Shown: in pieces, positions 1 to 6,638 of the stretch
How positions within the stretch are numbered: position 1 is the stretch's first letter
How the letters are laid out: each line of letters opens with the position of its first letter
DNA from: Terriglobia bacterium
GTDB lineage: Bacteria > Acidobacteriota > Terriglobia > Terriglobales > Acidobacteriaceae
Reading direction: 5' to 3'
Assembly (NCBI GenBank): GCA_020073495.1
Contig: JAIQFD010000007.1
Location: forward strand, 101,666 to 165,665
Length of the DNA: 64,000 nucleotides
The notes under the pieces: generated by a model
Database searches by the model: none
Seen by the model: only the letters and a program-made list of their open reading frames with translations
Told to the model about the DNA's origin: nothing
Program-made: the position numbers and the translations under genes

Positions 1-541
1 TCTCTGTGATGTACTTCGCCAGCGTGCCGCTCTTGGCGTCGGAAGCATGAAAGAATCGCAGATCGCCGCCGCGCTGCCGGATGCCGATAACGATTTCCTT
101 GTTCTTTTTGCTGCCCCAATTGCCGCGCTCTTTGCCGCCAACATAGGTTTCGTCCATCTCGACCGTGCCATCCAACATGGGGCGCACTTCCTTCATCGCG
201 GCGCGGATGCGGTGGCACAGATACCAAGCCGTTTTGTAACTCACACCAATCGTGCGCTTCATCTGATTTGCAGAAAATCCCTTGCGCGCCTCGACCAAGA
301 GCAGCACAGCGGTGAACCACGTTTGCAGCGGCAGGTGGGAATCGTTAAAGATCGTGCCAGCCGTAACCGAAAAGTGATATTCGCACTCCGCGCAATCGAA
401 CTGCTTGTTCGCCGTAATCCACGAAATCTTTTGGCCGTGGCAGCGCGGACACTCAACCCCGCGCGGCCAGCGCAACTTAACAAGGGCCTCGCGGCATTTT
501 TCGTCAGTATCAAATAAGTGCTGTACGTCTAGGAGAGTCAT
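1..541 (-). CDS. IS1595-family transposase, cut by window edge
   Basis: DDE transposase of an IS1595 (ISXO2-like) element; its C-terminal part lies beyond base 1. I translated the minus strand by hand: 180 codons from the ATG at 541 without a stop. Residues about 30-56 form a zinc ribbon (CPRC, then CAEC). A helix-turn-helix-like stretch follows (NQMKRTIGVSYKTAWYL), and then the first catalytic Asp in VEMDETYVGG at about residue 135. GAGG lies 7 nt upstream of the ATG. The other catalytic acids are outside the window, so intactness cannot be judged. I could not identify the terminal inverted repeat. The start codon overlaps the start of the divergent mini-ORF at 540. Confidence 0.9.
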   Translation of the reverse strand, partial: MTLLDVQHLFDTDEKCREALVKLRWPRGVECPRCHGQKISWITANKQFDCAECEYHFSVTAGTIFNDSHLPLQTWFTAVLLLVEARKGFSANQMKRTIGVSYKTAWYLCHRIRAAMKEVRPMLDGTVEMDETYVGGKERGNWGSKKNKEIVIGIRQRGGDLRFFHASDAKSGTLAKYITE

Positions 542-683
542 GACAGAACCTCACAAGAAGAAAATGGGCAGACCACTGGAAGATGTTCCGCTCCGCAAGC
601 TGATGAGCGGCATTCGGCGGGACATCCGAAAGCGGCTGACGGCATCTGCCACTGCAGCGCCCCGTAAGCCGAAGCGGAAGTAA
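540..683 (+). CDS. Basic 47-residue mini-protein, divergent from the transposase
   Basis: Short ORF beginning MTEPHKKKMGRPLED and ending PRKPKRK. It has a strong ribosome site (AGGAG at 531-535, 4 nt before the ATG). The product is very rich in Lys and Arg with no Cys or membrane segment, so nucleic-acid binding is possible but unproven. Its ATG (540-542) overlaps the transposase ATG (541-539, opposite strand) by two bases, so the two genes are strictly head to head and each ribosome site lies inside the other reading frame. It could be a chromosomal gene interrupted upstream by the IS, or part of the IS. I do not recognise the family. Confidence 0.5.
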   Translation: MTEPHKKKMGRPLEDVPLRKLMSGIRRDIRKRLTASATAAPRKPKRK

Positions 684-938
684 GGGTTATCTTCATTACA
701 AGGAAACGATAGCAGAATGCACTCGTTACGTCAAGTAAATAATCGTGCCTTAGCACAAGTGTGCGCTTTTCGTTCGCCCGCTGGCGCCTCGATCGCGGCG
801 ATTCGCGATGGAGGTGCGGAACCCACCCCGATTGTTCTCTCCCCCTTTCCGCTTTTGACCGCTCGTCGCCTCTCGTGAAAGACTAGTTCGTTTGCCCTGC
901 CATTCTTCTTTCGTCCTGTAGGGCACGCCTCATTACTT

Positions 939-2021
939 ATGAAGACCGGAATCATTGGCCTGCCGCAAGTCGGAAAGACATCTCTGTTCAGGATGTTGAC
1001 CAAGGTGCAGGTCGACGCCGCGCACCACAATCCGCGGGAAGCGCATATCGGCGTCGCCAAGGTTCCCGACGATCGCCTCGACAAGCTGGCCGCGCTCTAC
1101 AACCCAAAGAAGTTGATCCACGCCTCGGTCGAGTACGTCGACGTCGCGGCCATGAGCCAGGAAGCGCTGAAGGACACCGCCTACGCCACCGCGCTGCGCA
1201 ACGTCGACGCCCTTGCGCACGTGGTCCGCGCCTTTGACGATCCCTCCATCCCACACGTGGGCCCCATCGATCCGCTGCGCGACGTCAAGAACATCGAGTT
1301 CGACCTCATGGTCAGCGACCTGGGGCAACTCGAGAAGCGCCTGGAGCGCGTCGAAAAGGACCGGAAAAAGATCAAGGACCCGGAGATCGAGAAGGAGCAC
1401 GAGATCCTTCTCAAGTGCAAGGCGCAGCTCGAGGCGGAGAAGCCGCTGCGCGAGATGGAGCTGAACCCGGAGGACAAGAAACGTCTGCGCGGATTCATGT
1501 TCCTGAGCCAGAAACCCATCCTGTACGTGCTCAACGTCAGCGAAACCACCGACCTGGGCAGCGCACTGGAGCTTGCGGTCGAAAAGCACAAGCTGACGGA
1601 GGTCGCGTCGCGCCCCAATGCCGGCGCCACCGCCATCTGCGGGAAGGTCGAGGCCGAACTGGCGGAGATGGAGGACTCCGAAGCCGCCGAATTCCTGGGT
1701 TCCTACGACCTCAAGGAGAGTGGCCTCACGCGCCTCATCCGCAAGACGTATGAGTTGCTCGGCCTGATCTCGTTCTTCACCGTCGGCGAGGACGAGTGCC
1801 GTGCCTGGACGGTTGATCGCGGTGTGCGCGCCGTGAATGCCGCCGGCGCCATCCACTCCGACCTGGAGAAACACTTCATCCGCGCCGAGGTCATCCACTG
1901 GGACGCGCTGCTCGAGGCCGGGTCGGAGGCCAACGCCCGCTCCCGGGGCACGCTGCGCCTGGAAGGCAAGGACTACGTCGTCAAGGACGGCGATGTAATG
2001 CATGTACGACATAGTGGATAA
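939..2021 (+). CDS. ychF: YchF/Obg-like P-loop NTPase with degenerate switch II
   Basis: 360 residues, the family's usual length (about 363). The N-terminal G domain starts KTGIIGLPQVGKTSLFRML (P-loop at about residues 8-15). A coiled-coil insert rich in Lys and Glu lies at about 125-170, and NVSE at about 200 sits where YchF has NVNE. The C-terminal TGS-like (DUF933) domain ends EGKDYVVKDGDVM as in YchF. The usual D-x-x-G switch II (DIAGL in E. coli) reads DVAAMS here, and the G-rich loop after it is missing. YchF proteins bind ATP and the ribosome; hydrolysis by this variant is doubtful. The last residues (HVRHSG) run into the CATAG repeat tract that follows. Confidence 0.85.
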   Translation: MKTGIIGLPQVGKTSLFRMLTKVQVDAAHHNPREAHIGVAKVPDDRLDKLAALYNPKKLIHASVEYVDVAAMSQEALKDTAYATALRNVDALAHVVRAFDDPSIPHVGPIDPLRDVKNIEFDLMVSDLGQLEKRLERVEKDRKKIKDPEIEKEHEILLKCKAQLEAEKPLREMELNPEDKKRLRGFMFLSQKPILYVLNVSETTDLGSALELAVEKHKLTEVASRPNAGATAICGKVEAELAEMEDSEAAEFLGSYDLKESGLTRLIRKTYELLGLISFFTVGEDECRAWTVDRGVRAVNAAGAIHSDLEKHFIRAEVIHWDALLEAGSEANARSRGTLRLEGKDYVVKDGDVMHVRHSG

Positions 2022-2024
2022 GCG

Positions 2025-2066
2025 CATAGCTCATAGCGCATTGTTCATAGCGCGTAGGACATAGGG
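2025..2066. repeat. CATAG short-unit array, left of four-helix gene
   Basis: Four CATAG words at 2025, 2032, 2046 and 2060, spaced 7-14 nt. The array begins 4 nt after the ychF stop. The matching tract on the far side of the next gene (2504-2536) carries the same word in reverse complement, so the two form an inverted pair around the gene. Confidence 0.75.
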
Positions 2067-2110
2067 CAAGGCGAAGATCTTCATGATGCGTGTGGGGAGA
2101 GGGAGCGAGC

Positions 2111-2470
2111 ATGTCCGGGTCATACACCGAGTTGATCGCGTGGCAAAAAGGGATGGATATGGTGGAGGCGGTCTACCGCGCCACTTGTTCCTTCCCCACT
2201 CATGAACTGTACTCATTGACTCAGCAGCTACACCGGGCGGCGATTTCCGTCCCCAGCAACATCGCGGAAGGGCACGCAAGGTTCTCGCCGAAAGATTTTC
2301 GGCATTTCCTGCGGCAATCTCGTGGATCTGTCGCGGAACTGGAAACTCAACTTATGCTGGCGCAGCGCTTGGGCTATATCACCGACGAGGGGCTTCGTCC
2401 GCTCATGGCACAAGTGAGTGAGGTGGGCCGAGTATTGACGGGACTCATCAATTCCATCGATGTGGAGTAG
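2111..2470 (+). CDS. Four-helix-bundle protein (S23/IVP family), copy 1
   Basis: 119-residue all-helical protein of the family named after 23S rRNA intervening-sequence proteins (TIGR02436-like). Diagnostic stretches are ELIAWQKGMDMV at the N terminus, LHRAAISVPSNIAEGHAR in the centre and FLRQSRGSVAELETQLMLA near residue 80. I chose the ATG at 2111 over that at 2090 because GGGAG precedes it and family members begin here. The cellular role of the family is not established. It is more divergent from copies 2 and 3 (41705, 44090) than they are from each other. It is bracketed by CATAG-word arrays in inverted orientation. Confidence 0.85.
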   Translation: MSGSYTELIAWQKGMDMVEAVYRATCSFPTHELYSLTQQLHRAAISVPSNIAEGHARFSPKDFRHFLRQSRGSVAELETQLMLAQRLGYITDEGLRPLMAQVSEVGRVLTGLINSIDVE

Positions 2471-2503
2471 CTGTCACGCGCTCCACCCATGGGCAACGCT
2501 GTG

Positions 2504-2536
2504 CGCTATGTACTATGTGCTATGTACTATGTACTC
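2504..2536. repeat. CTATG short-unit array, right of four-helix gene
   Basis: CTATG recurs four times at 7-nt spacing, starting at 2506, with GTGCG at the outer left. It is the reverse complement of the CATAG words at 2025-2066. It ends 11 nt before the ZIP transporter gene. Confidence 0.75.
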
Positions 2537-2547
2537 TGCTCTTCTAA

Positions 2548-3288
2548 ATGCCAACGAATCCCATCCTTTTGAGCGTGCTGCTGGGCCTTACCGCGGCGGC
2601 GGCCGACGTCTTCGGCGGCGCCATCATCGTGCAGAAGGTCTGGGAGCGCCGCTACCTGAAGTACTTCGTCGCCCTGGGCGCCGGTTTCATGCTGGCCACC
2701 GCTATGACCGAAATGGTGCCGGAAAGCCTGCGCCTCGCCGGGTCGCGGGCGCCTCTGTTCATCCTCATCGGGTATCTGATCGTCCATTTCTTCGAGCATA
2801 CCGTCACGCCCCACTTCCATTTCGGAGAAGAGACGCACCCCGATGAGTTCGTTCACGCGCACAAGAGCTACTCCGTGCTGGTCGGGCTGACCATCCACAC
2901 GTTTTTCGACGGGATCGCCATCGCCTCGGGCTTCCTGGTCTCGAGCTGGCTGGGATGGGTGATCTTCCTGGCTGTGTTCTTGCACAAGATCCCGGAGGGC
3001 TTCACGGTGGCCTCGGTGATGCTGGCCAGCGGCCGCAGCCGGGGCGTCGCATGGGGTTCCTCGGCGCTACTGGGAGCCGCGACCCTTGCCGGCGTGCTGA
3101 CCATGTCGTGGCTGGCGGAATTCCTGAGCGCGGGGCTGGCGCTCTCCGCGGGGGTGACCATCTACGTTGCGGCCTCGGACCTTATGCCCGAAGTGAACAA
3201 GGAGCCCGGAGTCAAAATGGCGCTGGTGGTTTTTCTCGGCGTCGGCCTTCTCTTTGCGCTCGATCGGCTGATCCACGCCGCCCACTAA
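2548..3288 (+). CDS. ZIP-family divalent metal transporter
   Basis: 246-residue polytopic inner-membrane protein, about eight transmembrane helices. The ZIP signature is present in two consecutive helices: HTFFDGIAIASGF (about residue 111) and HKIPEGFTVASVML (about residue 142), which together supply the metal-binding His, Asp and Glu residues. A His-rich loop (FFEHTVTPHFHFGEETH) precedes them and probably collects metal. ZIP carriers import Zn, Fe or Mn into the cytoplasm; the exact metal cannot be read from sequence. It stands alone and converges on the VWFA gene. Confidence 0.88.
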   Translation: MPTNPILLSVLLGLTAAAADVFGGAIIVQKVWERRYLKYFVALGAGFMLATAMTEMVPESLRLAGSRAPLFILIGYLIVHFFEHTVTPHFHFGEETHPDEFVHAHKSYSVLVGLTIHTFFDGIAIASGFLVSSWLGWVIFLAVFLHKIPEGFTVASVMLASGRSRGVAWGSSALLGAATLAGVLTMSWLAEFLSAGLALSAGVTIYVAASDLMPEVNKEPGVKMALVVFLGVGLLFALDRLIHAAH

Positions 3289-3339
3289 AAGAAAAACGTC
3301 GCGGGGCGCTGCGCGGCGTCTCGGGACCGTGTGTCGGGG

Positions 3340-4539
3340 CTATTCCACCTCGTGCTTGGCGTTGTAGCCGTCGCGCGCGATGACCTCGTACTTCACGTCC
3401 TTGCCTTTCTGATTGCGCACTCTCAGCGGCTGTCCATTCTCGTCCATCAGTTCGACCTTTACCTTGCGCCAGGTGCCGTCCTGCTTGGTGTTGGTGGGCT
3501 TGTAGGCCAGGTTGTACTGGTTGCGGACGGACTGCCCGATCTCATTGAAGATCTCAGGCATCTCGGCCTCGAACCGCGGATAGTAACCGCGGCCACCGGT
3601 CATCTTGGCGAACGTATTCATGGCGTTTTCGGCCTGGAGGAAATTCATGCTGGCGATGGTGGGACCCATGCTGCTGGTTGTAGCCGCGGAGTCGCGGATG
3701 GCTTCGCGCAACAGCCTGCCGGTGCTAACGGTGAAAATGGTGATGTTGTGCGAATCCTTGACCTTCTTCAGGATCTGGTCGTAGTGGATCTTGCTGAAGG
3801 TGTCCAAACCGGTGCCGATCAGGATGACGTACTTGCGGCCTTCCACGCCCTCCAGGCGATCCAGCGTGTCATAGAGCGCGTCCCAGGTGTTGATCTCCCT
3901 AAACCCGGGCATCCAAAGCTGGCGCAGAGCTCCGTAGACGGCTTGCTTGTCCTGGGTGAAGTCGGTGAGCATGCGGGGCCTCATGTCGAAGGCGATCACC
4001 GCGATCCAGTCGTTCGGCTTCAGCGTATTGGCGAAGCTGTAGGAAGCATTCAGCGCGTCGTAGTTGAACTTGTACCCGGTGGAGGCGAACTCGACCAGCA
4101 GCACAGCCGTGATCGGCGCATCCTGTGCTTGCGTCATGTTCGTGACCCGCTGCGGGACACCGTCTTCGAGGACCCGGAAATTCTCCTTCTTCAGACCGGG
4201 GATGAACTGGCCGTCTTTGGTCGTGACCAGCACGGGAACGGTGACCAGGGGAACATCCACGCGCAGCGAGTACTCCGGCATGCCCGGCGGGTTCTTCACT
4301 TCCGGCTTCTTCTCCGGCGGCGGCTCTTCTTTCTTCTTGGGCAGCGCCAGGGGCCCGACGTCTCCCTGCGGCCCACCCGCCTCCGGCGCCTGTTGCTGCT
4401 GCTGCCCCTGCTGCTGCGGTGGTTGCTGCTGCGCCAGCAAAGGCACGACCGGCGCCAGCGCGATTGCCATCACCAGGACGACGGCGAACGCCTGAGCCGG
4501 AGCTGAGAGCTTCTTACGCACTTGAATGAAGGGAGACAT
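3340..4539 (-). CDS. VWFA-related exported protein of the acidobacterial type
   Basis: 399 residues. I start at the ATG at 4539 (MSPFIQVRKKLSAPAQ), which follows GAAGAAGC and gives a signal-peptide-like N terminus ending near LLAQQQ. A Gln/Pro-rich low-complexity linker follows (about residues 37-75). The body has the VPVLVTTKDGQFIPGLKKEN strand region and a von Willebrand A fold (about 125-330). At the metal site the expected D-x-S-x-S reads VEFAST, so the first Asp is absent and classical metal-dependent adhesion is doubtful. The protein is probably periplasmic or extracellular. It is divergent from the S55 peptidase gene, sharing a 96-bp intergenic region. Confidence 0.82.
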   Translation of the reverse strand: MSPFIQVRKKLSAPAQAFAVVLVMAIALAPVVPLLAQQQPPQQQGQQQQQAPEAGGPQGDVGPLALPKKKEEPPPEKKPEVKNPPGMPEYSLRVDVPLVTVPVLVTTKDGQFIPGLKKENFRVLEDGVPQRVTNMTQAQDAPITAVLLVEFASTGYKFNYDALNASYSFANTLKPNDWIAVIAFDMRPRMLTDFTQDKQAVYGALRQLWMPGFREINTWDALYDTLDRLEGVEGRKYVILIGTGLDTFSKIHYDQILKKVKDSHNITIFTVSTGRLLREAIRDSAATTSSMGPTIASMNFLQAENAMNTFAKMTGGRGYYPRFEAEMPEIFNEIGQSVRNQYNLAYKPTNTKQDGTWRKVKVELMDENGQPLRVRNQKGKDVKYEVIARDGYNAKHEVE

Positions 4540-4635
4540 CTGCTTCTTCCGCCGAGAATCTGTATTAGTATAGATGCACGTTTCCGCTATTTCGGTACAA
4601 CCTCTCCCCGTACAAGCAATAGCGGACGGGGTAAT

Positions 4636-6432
4636 ATGAAAAGAGCTGTCGTTGTCCGCACCCTCCTGTTCGCGGCGCTTTGCTGCGCGGTTCCCGGCTG
4701 GTCTGCCGAGAACCCCGCTTCCGCGCTCGATGTCCCGACCTTGCCCGTGAACCAGATCCACGCTGGCATGCACGGCGTCGCCTATACCGTCTTTGAAGGC
4801 GCCAAGGTCGAGGCGATGGATGTCGAGATCCTCGGCGTCCTCAAGGATGCCAACGGACCCCAGAGCGACGTCATTCTAGTCCGCCTGCAGGGCAAGAAAC
4901 CCGAGTACACGGGGGTGGTTGCGGGCATGAGCGGCAGCCCGGTGTATGTGGACGGCAAACTGGTGGGCGCCCTTGCGTTCCGCATCGGCCAGTTCGCCAA
5001 AGACCCGATCGCGGGCGTGACCCCCATCGCCGACATGCTCGAGATCAACGCTCTCGACCGCACCCCGGCGGAATCGCGTGTCGATCCGGGCCAGCCGCGG
5101 CGCGAGGTGTCGCGCACTTCGGGCCTGGGCGATGCGGCCGGCATCCAACAGTTCTCGCAGTACCTCCAGCCCATCGAGACCCCCCTGGTCTTCAGCGGGT
5201 TCAGCGAAGAGGCGGTGCGCCTGTTCGCCCCCCAGTTCAAAGAGGCGGGCATCATTCCCGTTATGGGAATCGGCGCGGCCTCCGACCAGTCACAGCCCGA
5301 GCCCCTGGTTCCCGGCTCCGCCGTCAGCGCCGTTCTGATCCGCGGCGACATGAATGTGGCCGGCACGTGCACCGTCACCTACGTGGACGCGCAACGCTTG
5401 CTCGCCTGCGGCCATCCTCTGCTCCAGTTCGGCAGGATCGAGATGCCGATGACCAAGGCGTACGTGGTGACCACCCTGGCTTCGCCCGCTAATGCCTTCA
5501 AGATCGTGAACACCACGGAGCCGGTGGGGGCGTTCGTGCAGGACCGCCACAGCGGCATCCTAGGCGAGTTTGGCGTCTTACCGCAGATGATCCCCGTCGC
5601 CCTCACGGTGCACGGCGGCACGCGGGCCAAGGAATTCCATTTCGAGGTGCTGAACAACGCCAAGATGACCCCGGTCGCGATCATGACCACGGTCTTCAAT
5701 TCGCTCCAGAGTCTGAACGAGTACGGCGAGGACGCCACCTACCGCATGAGCGGGAAGATCCGCGTGAACGGCTACCCGGACGTCGGGCTGCAGAACATGT
5801 TCGCGCCCATAGATCCGGCGCAACCGACGGCGTTTGCCGCCGCCATCACGCTCGGCGACCGCTTCAGCCGGATCTTCGACAACCCCTACGCGACACCCTC
5901 CATCGGCGGCGTCACCCTCGATTTCGAGGTGCTGAAGGAGCGCCGCTGGGCACGCCTGGAGAGCGTCCGCACCGACGTGACCGAGGCCCGCCCCGGGGAC
6001 GCAATCAGCATCGAGGTCTCCTTGCGGCCGTACCGCGGCGAGCGCATCGTCAAGCAGATCCCGGTCAAGGTCCCGGCCTCAACCCCTAAGGGCACGCTCC
6101 GCATCCTGGTCAGCGACGGCGACACGCTCGACCGCAGCCACCGCATGGGGCCCGGTCCAGGGCGCAAACTTGACCTCGGCTCCACCATCGCGCTCCTCAA
6201 CAAGGAGCACACCAACGACCGGCTCTATGTGTCGTTGCTGGAGGCCAATCCGCAGGCCATGGTGGAAGACAAGGTCATGCCCACCTTGCCGCTCTCGGTC
6301 ATGAACGTGATGGACGGCATGCGCGGGACGCAGGACATGGTGGTGATCGGCGAATCGGCGGTGAACGAATACTCGACGCCCATGGATTACGTGGTGACCG
6401 GCGCCCAGATGATCATGGTCACGATCAAGTGA
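4636..6432 (+). CDS. Exported SpoIVB-type (S55) serine peptidase domain protein
   Basis: 598 residues from the ATG at 4636. A signal peptide (KRAVVVRTLLFAALCCA) precedes mature Ala-Glu. The S55 core spans about residues 35-290: HAGMHGVAYTVFEGAKVE at the start, then the catalytic-serine motif VAGMSGSPVYVDGKLVGAL, and a later ACGHPLLQFG block. In Bacillus this fold (SpoIVB) signals to the sporulation protease SpoIVFB; no sporulation genes are visible here, so the role must differ. The C-terminal 300 residues are beta-rich and of unknown function. A strong hairpin terminator follows at 6535. Confidence 0.8.
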   Translation: MKRAVVVRTLLFAALCCAVPGWSAENPASALDVPTLPVNQIHAGMHGVAYTVFEGAKVEAMDVEILGVLKDANGPQSDVILVRLQGKKPEYTGVVAGMSGSPVYVDGKLVGALAFRIGQFAKDPIAGVTPIADMLEINALDRTPAESRVDPGQPRREVSRTSGLGDAAGIQQFSQYLQPIETPLVFSGFSEEAVRLFAPQFKEAGIIPVMGIGAASDQSQPEPLVPGSAVSAVLIRGDMNVAGTCTVTYVDAQRLLACGHPLLQFGRIEMPMTKAYVVTTLASPANAFKIVNTTEPVGAFVQDRHSGILGEFGVLPQMIPVALTVHGGTRAKEFHFEVLNNAKMTPVAIMTTVFNSLQSLNEYGEDATYRMSGKIRVNGYPDVGLQNMFAPIDPAQPTAFAAAITLGDRFSRIFDNPYATPSIGGVTLDFEVLKERRWARLESVRTDVTEARPGDAISIEVSLRPYRGERIVKQIPVKVPASTPKGTLRILVSDGDTLDRSHRMGPGPGRKLDLGSTIALLNKEHTNDRLYVSLLEANPQAMVEDKVMPTLPLSVMNVMDGMRGTQDMVVIGESAVNEYSTPMDYVVTGAQMIMVTIK

Positions 6433-6534
6433 CGCCATTTCGCGGGGCGTCTGGGCCCCGGGCGTCATCCTGAAGGATCTCGCGCGTGGCCGAAGTCTTG
6501 CGCCCGCCCGCACTATAATGATTCCGGCTTGGAT

Positions 6535-6559
6535 CCCACGGCTTCGGCCGTGGGTTTTT
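6535..6559 (+). terminator. Rho-independent terminator after the S55 gene
   Basis: Perfect 8-bp stem CCCACGGC / GCCGTGGG with a TTCG tetraloop, followed by TTTTT. It lies 103 nt after the S55 stop codon. A TATAAT at 6514-6519 just upstream has no matching -35 and is not called a promoter. Confidence 0.9.
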
Positions 6560-6638
6560 GCCGTAAGCAACCGAGTTCCTCGACCGCATCGCGTCTGGCT
6601 CTAACCATCGCGCGAGCGACACCATCAAGGCAAGCAAG

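Noticed and set aside
933..2027. 364-codon open frame antisense to ychF, and similar long antisense frames at 7239-8939 and 19763-21457
   Set aside because: They mirror well-supported genes and show no domain signatures.
6514..6559. Small RNA from TATAAT at 6514 to the terminator at 6535
   Set aside because: The predicted transcript would be under 35 nt and almost only the hairpin; there is no -35 element.
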